From NCBI GenBank assembly GCA_036345935.2, contig JADWOT020000004.1:17787423-17851422 (forward strand): DNA of 64,000 bases, in the 5' to 3' direction. Every line of letters starts with the position of its first letter. Positions within the stretch are counted from its first letter, which is position 1. Shown one piece after another: positions 37,440 through 49,479 of this stretch. The notes under the pieces are model-generated. The model ran no database searches, was not told where the DNA came from, and saw only the letters and a program-made list of their open reading frames with translations. Made by a program: the position numbers and the translations under genes. The stretch comes from Taenia hydatigena (taxonomy: Eukaryota; Platyhelminthes; Cestoda; Cyclophyllidea; Taeniidae).

Positions 37440-37830
37440 TCGTAACGAATGGATGAAACCAACGCACTAAAATTGGTCAATTCATCCATCGAATCCGTTA
37501 CTACGTCTGCAAACTCAATCAAAATCAAAGTCGTTTCCCCATCTAACGCATCTTTCTCAGACGACTGGCACGCTTATCGTTGGTGATCAAATCCTCGTTC
37601 CGGCACTCATGCATAGGATTCTTCACAGATTTAGTTTGCGTTTAAGAAATTCATCCTTACTGCAAATTGTGTGTCACCACAAGTTGACTTAAGGAACATG
37701 AGGCACAAACCGAGTCGTTATGATTCACTCGAGGTGCAGTGGTGAGATTATGCCTGTGAATGGTGGTTATTGGTTCACATCAAGACGTGCAATCAATCTT
37801 ACAATAAGCTACTGATTCGACCATACTTAT
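37440..37830 (+). repeat. Diverged duplicate F, copy 3
   Basis: Matches 27,900-28,250 (AATCAAAATCAAAGTC, CCCATCTAACGCA) and 45,110-45,330 (CTCATGCAT, GGTGCAGTGGTG, CCGTGAATG or its variant). It ends just before the inverted repeat arm. Confidence 0.5.
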
Positions 37831-38007
37831 GACAAGACAGATCAATCTTCCAGCACAACGACATAACCACCAACCTGTCCTTACCTTTTCCCAACTAATC
37901 AAAAAGCAGCACAATACGATTTGTCAATAATAATTTCGTAGTGAAGTTGACGTCTCTCAGCAGGCGGCAGCCAATCTAGACTACAAATACCGATTGTGCA
38001 GGGATGC

Positions 38008-40178
38008 CTAGCCCTTGTAATTTTAACTGCCAGAATTTGGAATGAACACAACCGATCAGTGGTGTGTTATGCACTCAGTTGCTTCACGAAATTCGCCGCA
38101 ACATTCACAGGCGCGGGCTTTGGCTGCTTATCTTCCTTTAGCCCTGCGAGCCCCTCCTTTGACAAATTTAATGCTGCAGCCCTCCGAAATGACCATCAGA
38201 ACGACGCCACGATTGGCGTAGACAGCCAAGTCGCATATGCGCGCGCAGTTTGAAACCCCCAGTGATGCCACCTTTCGTCACCAAACTTAAATGTAGCTGA
38301 GTAACAGGCGCATGCCACAATGCCCAGCCAATACACAGTGAGAGCGCGTGGGTGAATGTCTTGTCTCAACTTCAACCAGCACACATGCGCTCAAGTCCTC
38401 ATGCTAGCTGCAAACGGTCGCATGAAAGTAGCTTAATTCCCTAAGGAGAGTAAACACAGACTGACGGTGAAGGTAACGGTCAAGTCACTCCCCTTTCCAT
38501 CACGTGCATTTGTCGACGCGTGATATTGGGTTCAAACGATGGATTTTGCAAATGGTCGCTATAATTGCTGCTGTTGAAGCAGTGCTCTAAGGACTAAGTT
38601 GCATTTTAATTTACAAACACGCCAATGAGTGTAAAATTACATGTAAGAGCCTAAGCGATTGTATTTGCAGGTATTTGCCAAGTTCCTAATGGAGAATTCG
38701 GTAAATGGATTTGCACATATAAAGAAGGACATGTAGGAACAGTTGGCAGTACCACAAATTCTTTGTTTTCACTCGGTCTTTTGCCACTGTATATGGGGCA
38801 GTTAAGTATTTAGAGTGGAGTAGACGTCTGCAAAGGAGATGAACAAAGGGAGACCTAGCTTTGTGCAGGTGATGGTTGTAACTGTGTCGATTTTGGCAGT
38901 CGCATGTATTTTAAATTTGTGCGACAGCTCTTCTTAATGCTAAGTTGTGTACGTGTGCACGTACGCAAGGAAAAATGGGAGCAGATAGGTAAGTAGAGGG
39001 CTGGAAGAGAGGAAAACAACCATATGCACAAACATCTTGCTTTATCCAAGCTTTTACGGCAACGACGGAGTGAGGCACCGTAAAGTCTCGAACAAAGGCA
39101 GTTTCCGCACCCTCGCCTTTCATCTGCCTATTTTGATCCGGCGTCTTGTATGCTCCTCAGTTGAATCGCATGGTGTCATGGTGCATAGCGTCGAGGAGAC
39201 CAAGCTAAGCCAAAATTGTCGTTTAGCTTTGAGTGTGCGGACAGCCGTATTTGGGAACACAATGCCCATATAAGCGTATGCAAAATAGGGACAGTGCGTT
39301 GTACAGATCCTCACAACTTACAAGGAAACCTTTTTGTAAGTCATCCCAAATATGGGAGAAGCACTTCTTTCACTACGATACACATCCTTTTTTGAGCTTT
39401 CGCCACCTGGTGCATCAATGACTTGTCATTCCCCGAGTCGGGACCTATAATGACGCGTATAGGAAAATAAACCTCCCAAATCAATTTTATGTGCGTTTAA
39501 CTAATTGGTTCGTGAAGAGCAAGCACACCATACAAGAGCACTGTCGCCAAAACTTTATTTCGTGGCAACAGACAAGGTGCATCTGTAGGTTTTATGAACC
39601 CTCTCGTAATGCAGACTTGTGCATGTGTCTGTGCAAAAGCCTAGTTTCCAACGAAGTTAAGCGATGAATGGAGCATTCTAGTAGCTTTGCCAACCAATCA
39701 TCACAACTACCTCACCAAACTTCTCTCAATTTTGTTTATAGCGCTTGTCTTCTCCTATAAAACTTACTATTAGCCCCGTCGATCAAACAGTGATCCTTCT
39801 TCTATTGATAAGAATCGTACACTTCTATGCTCCCTTTTCATCCCCCACATAATATGTTATGCTTGATGACTAGGACTGCACTTACAATGGAAGCAAATAA
39901 TGGACCACAGATAGTTTACACTGCCTTCATCAAGGGGCTTAGTGGCATGGCTAACTATTTTTAGAAATAATGAGCCCCTACCAATTGGAGAACTTTAGCG
40001 TGCTATGGATGATCTCAGGAGTAAATAGTGAGGCGTCGACTGAAGGAAGTGAGAGAGGCGTTGTCTGGTTCGAGATATCACGTGCCACTCACTGTAGGTC
40101 ACTCACCCAGCTATCTATTGCAGTTTGTAGTGCGAGACATACAAGTCAGGCAGCAATGGAAATTGCAAATTATTTGTG
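38008..40178 (+). repeat. Near-identical long inverted repeat, arm 1
   Basis: Every position pairs with 102,008 minus itself on the other strand (38,008 with 64,000; 40,178 with 61,830), with no net length change over 2,171 bases. By eye I found about a dozen substitutions (for example near 39,119, 39,440, 39,327, 39,357 and several at 40,040-40,165), so identity is above 99 per cent. The ORFs inside (such as 39,037-39,273) have no motifs and look non-coding. The left limit is unknown because the partner arm reaches the window end. Older copies of parts of the arm lie at 51,835-52,250 and 53,010-53,690. Confidence 0.95.
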
Positions 40179-40389
40179 AGATATGCTTGATCAAAAGCAT
40201 GCACAACTCAAACAGTGACCTAATTAAGAAAGCGTTCAATGTAGAAAATCGTCTCGACTTTCATTAAGTGCAGCATTTATTGTGATGAATATACCAGAAT
40301 ACGATTCGAACATAGTAAAAGTAAGGTAGTAAATAGTAATTAACAACAATAAATAATAAAACCTTGGCCTTTTAATTGGATGTGGATGC
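40179..40389. other. Unique sequence inside the inverted repeat
   Basis: Arm similarity stops at 40,178. Nothing recognisable up to duplicate H. Confidence 0.5.
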
Positions 40390-40720
40390 ATGGAGGGAAA
40401 TTCGTCATGTTGGCTCTGAGATAAAGTGCTACACAAAATCTCGCACAGAGTTGATGCAGTGGATTGGGAACATTCGTTGTTAACGCGCTTCATAAAGCAC
40501 CATTCCTTCAAACGAGAGGAATCTGATTGCAGACGGAAGAAATGAGAAGGAGCATAATTACTCCACTACCTGTGTCGCCCTTCACACAAGGATCAAGTTT
40601 GCCTTCCCGTTGGGGTTTTATTTTGAAAACAAAAGACAATGGCTTCAAAGTGAATGACATCGCTTGAGGTAACACGACGAGGTGCCTATGAGTGTTCCAT
40701 AGTAGAGTAAATGTCTGTCA
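40390..40720 (+). repeat. Diverged duplicate H, copy 2
   Basis: See 9,940-10,300. Confidence 0.4.
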
Positions 40721-41609
40721 AATGGTAACGTGAGCAAGATGGACGCTGAGGTGTTCTGGGTTGTTCAAGGGTATCGGTGCTGCTTCGGAGAAGGCGATGC
40801 AAAAGACATTGGTGCCTTCTTCGGCATCAAGCAGGCTGCATCGAAGAGGATGACATTCATTGGCTCACCTTACACCAGGACTGCTGCATGGAAACCTGTC
40901 CGACCACCGTGGTGAGAGATCACGGCGGCATGGATGTGAACTCCCTTAGCATGCCCTGCAAATTATTGCATTGCTTATTCTGCATGAAATGAGCCCAAAA
41001 ATAATGCCCTCCTGCAGGATTTTGATTAGGAGAGACGAAAAAGTACAGCAAAACGCAAAGCTGAAACCAATCCCTCCTGATTACAAAGTTTAAAAAGAGT
41101 GCTATTTTGCTACAAAACATTTGCGACCTAGGAGGATGATTTAAACTGCTCGGCCGATTTTGACACTAACGCGTGTATTCTACCTACTCATTTGCAAACC
41201 TGATTAGACTACATGGTACTGGGAATCTGTGGTCGAAACACAGACATACACAGCTTTTACTAATAATTGCAGTAGGATGTGGGCTCCTCTCTCTTCATAC
41301 CGACATTAAACCACTTGTCGCAATTTAAATATATCCGTTTGTGAAGCCAAGTGTAGTGTTGCACTTGCAACTATGATATTGATACTCAGTTTGACAAACT
41401 CTTTATGAGATTACGTCAACGTTTAAGAGCGCAGTGGGAACGACTGTCTGGTCTTCTGTCAAGTCGTCTTGATAGCTTGAGGCTTCTCACAGAACATTCG
41501 AGTTCACTGACGTCCTAGATAATATCAGTGCTTTGGATTGAGAAGGAGTATCTAGTCATTTTAAAAGTGTTGACACCAAATGTGCTTAAGTAGTTAGTGC
41601 ACCTCATTT
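40721..41609. other. No supported gene
   Basis: Two overlapping short + strand runs (40,730-40,992) show no motif. Confidence 0.4.
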
Positions 41610-43000
41610 GACATCTGATTTCCTACACATCCGACGTCATTGGATCCTATCAAAGCAGATGCCATGTGCAACAAAGTTGCTAGTTTCTGAATGTAATTCG
41701 TTGTGGTTGGGTACAATGCAACACGAAAGATCCCGTCGACGAAAAGCATCAGGTGGTGCTGACTTGGCGTTAGCTTTGTGTCTTATGATGGAACGGAAGC
41801 ACATATTAATGCACCACCACCTCATTGTAGCAGAAGACCAGCTCTGCAGCGTCAAAGTCATTACTGCTTACGATTGCTAGCATTAACGATAGTGGGTGTC
41901 AACTTGGAACAGCATTGAGTAATGAACAGAACTTTGTGCGGGACCTAGTAAAATTCACTGATACCCTCACTAATGCAAGTTTGAAGTGCAATGCATTAAT
42001 AAAGCACAGTCAAGTACAGAAGAGGATATAGTTGGGTCTTGTAAACCAGGTGGAACGATTAACTGCAGTTCCATCAGTAAAGATCTTCATCAAGGCGGTG
42101 TCAATCCCATCTCAAAGCAGAGCAGTCATTTCTGTGAGCACTTAGCCAAGATGCCATAACTCTGCTCCCATGTGCCTCTTCGATGCATCTATTGTAAAAC
42201 TGCACAGGACACTAATCAATGACAATTTCGAGATGCAGTGTAAACTGTCTTTAAAATGGGTTCGCATCTATGTTCTTGATATTTGTATCATTTTAAGTGC
42301 CAAAAATATGGTTTCTACAGCCCGATTATAGAATGGACGTGTCTTGTGTGCGCAATTATTAAGATTTTGAATTCAGCTTTTCTCACTTACTTTTTAGTTA
42401 ATATTTCAAAATAATACTAATATTCACGGAACGATTCTCTCTTAGAGATGGATTCAAAGGGATATGTATTACACACTCCATCTGTTTGAGCACCGTCTCC
42501 TGTACTGTCCTTATACGTGGTCTTTGTATGCATCTTCAAATGCGGTCTGTTTACCTTTGGCATGCATTACCCATCTTTGCAGCCGATAGATGGTGGTGTA
42601 CTCATGTATGGGCGAACATTTTGCTGTGAAATGTGATTGGTGGTGCGTGGAAATGTGCAGCGTGATGAACTTTATGATCTGAAATGCGTATTGGCTCCAA
42701 AGATGGTGGAACTCGCGAAGTTAATGCATGACGAGGATTGGTCTGTGTATTTGTCCTTGGCCTCCTGCCAAGACAGTGTTAGCGTAAATCCGCTCGTCCT
42801 TACAGCTCTTCATTATGATATATGAGGAATATATGTGCCCACTCACGATGATAAATGACCACCTTACGCCTTCCATGGGTAATAGAATATGCACATTACC
42901 ATTGAGGTGACCAGTTTTGCACTAGTTGTTCAAGATCAAAAGGTATTATATCATGCGATCCGCGGTCAGTTTGCGTGTTGGTTAGCTGGTAGATGCACAA
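41610..43000 (+). mobile_element. Degraded Ty3/Gypsy pol fragment, family C copy 2
   Basis: The + strand reads, from about 41,930, N-F-V-R-D-L-V-K-F then D-T-L-T, the usual step at the end of Gypsy reverse transcriptase (F-V-R-D-F, D-P-L-T) leading into RNase H. At 42,637-42,825 an open run holds V-L-A-P-K-M, then K-L-M-H-D-E-D-W, matching the start of the integrase zinc-binding region (V-P, then L-x-H-D). Stops lie between the two, and no catalytic core is intact. The same family occurs at 2,340-3,760 (+) and 61,250-61,829 (-). Confidence 0.55.
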
Positions 43001-44549
43001 ATTATGACCCCATACGCTAAGAAAGCTAGACTTATGTCCATATTTCGACCAATCAAGTTGCACTACTGATAGCTTGCTATCCCCATTACTAATGAACGTT
43101 CAGGTATTTTACGTGTCTCGGAGACCCGAAAAGGTCTTACCTTCAACTTTCTACTTCTGAAATTAAAAACCAGATTGCGATGCACCACCTCTGGAACCTA
43201 AATGGATTGTTTTGGTACCTCGTCTACTTACGTTGGCTATTGAACCATAAACAAAATGCATCGGTTTGCCATCATGGCTAACAGAGGAGGGTCAATGAAT
43301 TTCCGTTAATGGTTTTTTACTAAGAACCTTTTGAGCATGGGTTGAAATTGTGCAAACGCTTGAGACCTTCAAAATTCTTACAGCACAACTTCTGTAATCA
43401 CTTCTCTAGCCTCGAAAACTTCAAGATTCTGTCCTCTTGATTGGCATGAAAATTGCCCTTATTTGCATTGCAGAGTGTTTGGTAAATGTCATCCCACCTG
43501 TTTGTGCGATGTGCCCAAGATATTAAAGCACCGCATTAGCAGGCATTCCTATTTGTTCAGGCTTACTTCTCCGTCTAGCAGACAGTCTAGAACTAGTTTT
43601 AGCATTATGTTCCTAAACGCCTACATAGAAGTTGAGAAGTCGTCTTAGCGAATTGCTTCATGCATGTAGAGTAAGTTAGTAACCACGATTCCAACCACCC
43701 TTCAGAAAATAGCTGCGGCGTTGCAGTGTTTATAGCGCATGATGGGAAAGGCGTCCGTTTGGCTACTCCGCTAGCCAGCATTCCTGGTTTTGCATGAGGC
43801 GTGATAAATCAGATTAGCCTCTGCCAATAATGCACGCATCACTTCCTTTAGCAGTGAAACAACATGTGTCTGAGTGGCAGGAAGCTAGGTCTACCTTCGT
43901 CGCTGTCCATTGTATGCTGCAAGACTTATTTTCTGCCCATCTTGATTCCTCTGCCTTAAAAATTTATTTGCACGCTCTTATTGTCAACGACGTGGACATG
44001 TGAGGATGTTTCTTAAATTGTTTTGGAGTGACATCAAGCTGCCATCTCTTCCAACTGCACTTACATGTGCTGCTTCAAGTTGCATTTCAGTCATCCCTTT
44101 TGTTGTCACGCCTAAGATCTCAACGCTATTGCTACCAAGAAAAATGGCGGTCTACCCTTCCGATGATGCTTAGATACGCTTTATGGGTCTATGATGTCAA
44201 TGACATTGGCTGTCATTGGCGATGATGGTGTGGAGAAAGACTGTGACTGCTGTGGCGGTAGGAGTAACAAGTAGTTGTGTCAACAAAGACGCAAGTATGC
44301 GTTTACTGAATGTGACTCTGGTGACCAGGAATTAGGTAGTTCATATAATTTTATAATCACCAGGTCCATAACACGACGTGTTGCGCGGGATGTGTCTACA
44401 GTATCTGTATATTCGTGCTGGCAGAATCTGTCCTATTGGTGAAACGCATTTATTAATAGTTGCATTAAGATAAAACAGTGAAAGCGGATTTTGACTCGTA
44501 CCACGAAATGCATTAAGACATTAGTCAATGAAGCAGAGCCACAGGAATG
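43001..44549. other. No supported gene
   Basis: Short ORFs only. A weak match near 44,380-44,430 (- strand) to the zinc-finger exon 2 end suggests that the inverted pseudogene may extend into this stretch. Confidence 0.35.
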
Positions 44550-44990
44550 TGCTTGTCTGTAGCCACAGACGGAATGCATTGAGCGTCATACCTAGACCTG
44601 TCACTTTCCATTCTGAGTAATAGATTTCACTTTGTTCATGCAATCTTACAGCGTCGCTCTCACTGTTCCTGGACTCATTGCAACGATGTCGACACCCTTA
44701 AGCCTGGAGTGAGCTACTGCTATGGATATCGTTACATCTAACTTCCAGTTGGTGCAATAACTACTAGGCTAGCTTTCCCGCATTTTGCGCACCACCTTTT
44801 GAGTTCACCCTCGACATGCTTGGTAGACTGTATCCTGCTTTTCTCTTGGCTTGCATTTCCAATCATTTTTGCCACTGCGCCTTCAACTAGTCCAATTTTT
44901 GGGTGTCTAAAGAGCATGCTGAACACTGATGGAGATGACTTTCTTTCTCACACTGCTCTAACGCATCCGCAATAGTACTTTGGTTCTGAT
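44550..44990 (-). pseudogene. C2H2 zinc-finger pseudogene, copy 4 (inverted)
   Basis: Reading down the - strand from 44,984, the sequence matches exon 1 of the copy at 55,141. It shares the E-Q-C-E-x-E-S start, then L-H-Q-C-x-x-C-S (finger 1), the S-R-V-N linker followed by K-G-G, and a broken finger 2 near 44,760-44,720. An added stretch of about 55 bases shared with copy 3 leads to H-S-V-C-G-Y-R at about 44,570, where the first Cys of finger 3 has become His. Stops interrupt the frame early, and the AG acceptor before the exon is lost. Dead copy, opposite in orientation to all others. Confidence 0.6.
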
Positions 44991-45109
44991 TGGCCAACCA
45001 AATATCTTGGTCCTACAATTACAAAAACACACATTTCCATGTCTATGTTCTTAGTCCAAGTCAATGCCATTTACTCATTTCTGGAGCCTTTCTCGAATGG
45101 ATAAATGCA

Positions 45110-45330
45110 ATTTTCCGGTTGTCATCTTCATTTCTCAGTACTCATGCATGGAATTCTCCACTAAGTCATCCTGCACTTCAAAACCCAATTGCTTGTAGCC
45201 ACTATTTGGCACAGGGAACATTAACGTGTCAAGATTCATGCGTGGTGCAGTGGTGCGATCGGGACCGTGAATGTTTGATGTAGGATGTGCGGTGACTACC
45301 ACCTTTGGGCACTAATTCGACTGTGCTTTT
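45110..45330 (+). repeat. Diverged duplicate F, copy 4
   Basis: Matches 27,900-28,250, 37,440-37,830 and 24,880-25,080 as described there. Confidence 0.4.
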
Positions 45331-45385
45331 ACTCCAACATAAATGAAAAATGATGACTTACTAGAAGGCATCTCAAGGCCATCCG

Positions 45386-45595
45386 GTGTCCAAAAGCAAG
45401 GTAGGGGCCCCATCTGCAATTTTGAATGACCAAGAGACGTTGACGCCTTCTCTATGTATGTCAGCTCCAGTGGCGATTCCTAATGACGTATTTACGTTAC
45501 TCATGATGAAATGCGTTTTAAAATATAAGAAACTGCTGCCTATTTGCATCCTAGAAGGCGTTGACGTAGAAGACGTGACCAATTGTGGGTAATAG
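45386..45595 (+). other. Open run of unknown meaning
   Basis: 68 codons open on the + strand with a balanced composition, opposed by a 69-codon run on the - strand over the same bases. No motif and no paralogue in the window. Probably chance. Confidence 0.15.
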
Positions 45596-45774
45596 CAGTA
45601 AAGATGTGGTATGATGTACGTCTATGCAGGTGTGGTGTATACGCAAGACAAAGATAGTCACTTATTTGCCGAACTAATCTTAAGAGATATATCTACCAAA
45701 ATCTGAACAGACTTAAAGTAGTGACGCGAAAACTTTGGAGCAGTATGACGAAGGACGTCTTATTCATCTGCCTC

Positions 45775-46992
45775 CCAAATTATCCTTCAACACCTGCAAA
45801 TGAGAAGGATTAAGCAAAGAGAAATGCAGGATACAGCCTAAGAAGCACGTTGCAGGCAAAGCTAATTTGTAGCGCGCAAAATACAAGGAGAGAAAACCAG
45901 GCGAAACGTTCCCAGTACTCATTCTGTGGTTATTGCACCAAATGGAAGCCGGACGTAAAGAAACACAAGGTCGCAGCCAATTCCCAAGCTCAATGATGCC
46001 GGCGCCGTTACGTTGAGTCCAAGGGCAGCGAATGCAATTCTGTAAGATTGAATGAACAATTTGAAAGCCATCACACAGAATGGAAGGAGAGAGGGTTACG
46101 TTCAGCGCTTTGTGTTCTCTTTGTGGTTCCAGGGAAGTACAGCGCTGATTCACTGACTCATGCCTTGAGGCATCCCTTGATAATAGTCGAAATTCGTGCT
46201 TGCTGTATTGTGCTGACTCAAGATCAACTGGTCTGCAGATATGAAAAAGCACAATGTAAGAAAGCACGGTGGCCAAAGCCAGGTAAAACCGCTCACTATT
46301 GAGGAGGCGAGTGAAACAATTGAGGCTTGCCTGTTACGGAAAGGACAGATTCGGAGTGTTGGCCAAACTACTCGCTGATTAGATACCACAAAGAATAAAG
46401 AGTTGAGACCTCACCTAACTCTGTACAAAATTATGGGCACATTCTACATTATGTGTTGTGTTATGATCCAACTGGGCGTAAAGCTTCTTGCGTTAACTCT
46501 CTGTTCACTACTACACCGGTCACTGATTTCACACGCAGCAAATGCTTTACTCGCGAATTCGTTGGCACAGGTACCTTTCTGTTCTTGCCTTCCATCGCCT
46601 TCGCATTTAGCACTATTTGCAAAGACGTATTTATCTTAGTACTTCTCGCAGGGTGCAATTTTATTTGCATTGATCTGCAGCCTAACGAGAGTTCACGAAA
46701 GTTTGATCTGCGTGGTTTCGTCCAGCAGCATACCTCATCGATGCCAGAATGGTCTTCGTTCTCAGTGTAGGCGGTCGAGCCTTCCTTGATAGGATGCTTG
46801 GCACCGGCACCACCTGCTTCTCAGTCTCCGTCGCCATCTCCACCTTCGATGCTGAAGGCACAGCCATCTTCAATAGCATCACAGATCAAGGCAGACACAT
46901 CAAAGCATCGATGGAATGGTCGTGCACCATGGCGCTTGGCGGTGGCAACGTTAAGCTCTTATGCGTTACAACGAAGGTGCAGCCGCAAATGA
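45775..46992 (+). pseudogene. C2H2 zinc-finger pseudogene, copy 3
   Basis: Follows the gene copies exon by exon. At 45,800-45,900 the linker is recognisable but stopped. Finger 2 (45,916-45,995) keeps C-G-Y and K-W but its first Cys is Ser and its last His is Asn, then TGA. An extra segment of about 55 bases, shared with copy 4, precedes C-S-L-C-G-S-R (to about 46,137), where the splice donor GT is lost. Exon 2 (46,223-46,378) stays open for 51 codons with H-x4-H intact, then stops at TGA; its donor reads TTGAGA, not GTGAGA. Exon 3 (46,771-46,992) has its acceptor (CAGTGTAG) and is fully open for 73 codons, Pro/Ser-rich, ending with the shared K-H-R-W and A-P-W-R-L steps. Confidence 0.65.
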
Positions 46993-47850
46993 AGTGAATG
47001 GCTTACACGCAACCTGAAGCAGCACGTTTACCTGCGATTAAGACGGAGGAGAACCCTGATGCCATTCTCTTTCACTTTTCACAATTCACCCAGCAGGCTT
47101 CTACATGCATGCTCACGTAACTTATTCTTGTAATTTTGTTAAGCATTTTCTAATCAAACCGCGAATCCTTGCTATTATGTGGAATTTACTTTGCGGATAC
47201 GAGGCAACGTGGCGTATAATCTGGCGAATAATGCTTTGGATGTTCTTCGGTTGGCGTTTGAGTCAATGATCTTGTGAAATGGATAGAGTGTGGGATTGTC
47301 ACTCAAGGCTCTTCGTGTGCAAGTATTCGCAATGCAGGTGTGCACACCACCAAAGCGCCACCATGGTAATGCCTTAGTGGCATTGGCTCATCATTCGTGA
47401 AGCCTTGACTTCCTGTGGCATGTGCCTTAAAGCGGTTCTTTCGCAAAGTTGGGTGAGTGTGTAGATGAGTGAGTGCATCAGTAAAATTGAGTGGGACCCA
47501 CTACTCCTCCGTCTCACAAATGGCATTTATTGTGCACGTTGCATAAGTGTATTTAGTGACATTTGGAGTGTACGTTCGCCTTGTGTGCACGCTACATGTT
47601 GTCTAAGGTCATTTATTACTTTCTTTGCTTCTCCTCAACCGCGTTGCAATGCATTGCTACCAATAGGGAGTGTGTGAATTCATCAATGACTCGTGATGTC
47701 CTGTGCTACTAGCAAACCCTTTTACTTATTCTGTGTTTTTAGGAGGAGCGAAAGCCGTTCCCTGCTTGTGACCTACGTCTTCGTTCATTACAAAATATCA
47801 CGCTGTGCGAGGGTGCCTAGTTCCACAGCACCTGTTAGATTTGATTCTCT
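45775..47850 (+). repeat. Segmental duplicate block A, middle part, copy 4
   Basis: Beyond the pseudogene the match to blocks at 16,400-17,010 and 56,690-57,240 continues. Anchors are 47,245-47,400 with 56,690-56,850 (GTCACTCAA(G/A)G, ATGCAGGT(G/A)TGCACAC, GTCATTGGCTCA or its variant) and 47,690-47,810 with 16,885-17,010 (CTCGTGA, then GAAATATC or AAAATATC with TGCG). The match is lost after about 47,850. Confidence 0.55.
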
Positions 47851-48639
47851 GTCAAGCCTCATTGTAGCTTTGCACGTCCTTATTTGTCATCTGGGTCTAT
47901 CAGCACGCCACTCACAATAGGCTAATGCTGGATAGGCTAGAGCTGTGTGTCCTCTGTCCAAGTTAATACAGACACTCAGGCAATATGATTAGCTCATTGT
48001 CTCTCCGCTTGATCGAATGCAGTCACGCAGATAAACAGCAGAGAGGGGCATAGATACTACTGGCCAATAAGGCCGTTTGAGTGCACTTTTTCTCTATCGA
48101 TCACGAATGTTGGCAACCGAACTCTACGAAGACCTTGGAGCACAAATGCTTACTGCAGCCAACCGCTTAAGATTTAATGCTCTATTGTGATGTTAGCCGA
48201 CAGTAAAATAAATGGCCTTCGCACAGGTTTAACTCGCCATAGCACGCAAAACAACTTATGCCGCCACACTAGGGACGTTTTAGGAATGGGTTGCTCCACA
48301 TCTATTGTCAGAAATGAAAATAAGTTATCTTGAAACTGAGCCTAGTGACTTCTGGTTTCTGTTCTAATATCAGTCGTAGGAATAAAATGCATCACCTTTC
48401 TAGCTAGCAAAAGCATTGATGCACGAGTTATTTTTGTGGTTGGAACAATTAGATCGCATGACCGAATTCAAGCACATTCCGTGCTCATTTCAACAGACTA
48501 AAGCCAAAAGCAGCATTTTCAAACTGTGCAAAGGACGCGCTGGACGGCAGTGTCAAATAAATCTATTTTGTAGGTGAGATGCTTGCTTTTTTGCATTGGA
48601 TGTCTTCATTGTGCGTTTCAATCGAGTTCTGCATTGCAT
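47851..48639. other. No supported gene
   Basis: Nothing recognisable; short ORFs only. Confidence 0.4.
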
Positions 48640-48810
48640 GAGTGAAGATTGTGATGATGGATGACGTATCGCTTGACCTTTATTTGACCGCTGTGATTGG
48701 TTAGCTATCTTGCAGCGTAAGCACATTGCGCCTTCGCACGCTCATTTGTGCGTTTGGACGGACTGCTGGCGACATGTAGGGCCTTTAGAATTTTCCTGTC
48801 GTGGATGCAG
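48640..48810 (+). pseudogene. C2H2 zinc-finger remnant, second copy
   Basis: Aligns with 18,980-19,155. The frame reads A-H-L-C-V-W-T-D then E-F-S-C-R-G-C and ends at a good donor (GCAG|GTAATT, 48,807-48,816), just as finger 3 of the zinc-finger genes is cut after C-x2-C-x-Y-R. The counterpart at 19.1 kb keeps K-P-F-K-C-V-R-C-G instead and has no donor there. Stops lie upstream, so this is a relic or an isolated exon. Confidence 0.4.
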
Positions 48811-49479
48811 GTAATTATACTCTAGTAATGCTAAGAGTTTGTCGATGCGTAGGGTGGATGATGTTTGACTGATTTGTCGCATTGTGGAATTATCTGGAAC
48901 TTGCCGATTTCACAACAACACCTGGTAATGTAAAGGAATGAGACCAGCCCTATCCAGTTGGCTAAGGACGAGACATGCAAACCCTCTGCGTTGCATCGCT
49001 TGGAATGATCAGGACACGTGTAATTTCGACCATCATCATCATTATCATGATCAACTTATCATAATTATTGTTGCTAATCTTCGAGCACTTATTCGAATTC
49101 CTTAAGCAAGAGCATGGCCTTGGTCCCTTACTGCGAATAGCACGTTTGTAACAGATGCTTTGTGCAGGTGGATTGACGCGCAGTCCTGATTCAATGCCAA
49201 TTCCTGAAAATTATAGCACTACGAGATGGCTGGGAATAAATGACCTGCCTGACTTAAACTACACTTGCTACTTCCTAATTTGTTCCATTGCAACATGAAA
49301 TTAGTAAATTTACTTGCGCAACATCAGTTTTCGAAATAATTTCGTAGAGCAACTAAACAATAGTTTTTTTGCAAAATGCAGGTGAAGAATATTTTCTAAG
49401 TGCAAACTGTGAGTCTAGTAAAACTATTACGGAATCCACTAAAGTGGATCCACATTGCGACAAAGTTAGTTGACTGTTT
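48811..49479. other. No supported gene; short ATC-rich patch
   Basis: Contains a short imperfect ATC/ATT microsatellite at about 49,029-49,060. Nothing else was recognised. Confidence 0.4.

Noticed and set aside
45764..46276. Longest open run in the window, 170 codons on the - strand
   Set aside because: It lies antisense to the zinc-finger pseudogene copy 3, whose own-strand homology is clear. No motif in the antisense frame.
49029..49060. ATC-rich microsatellite
   Set aside because: Short and imperfect; ordinary simple sequence.
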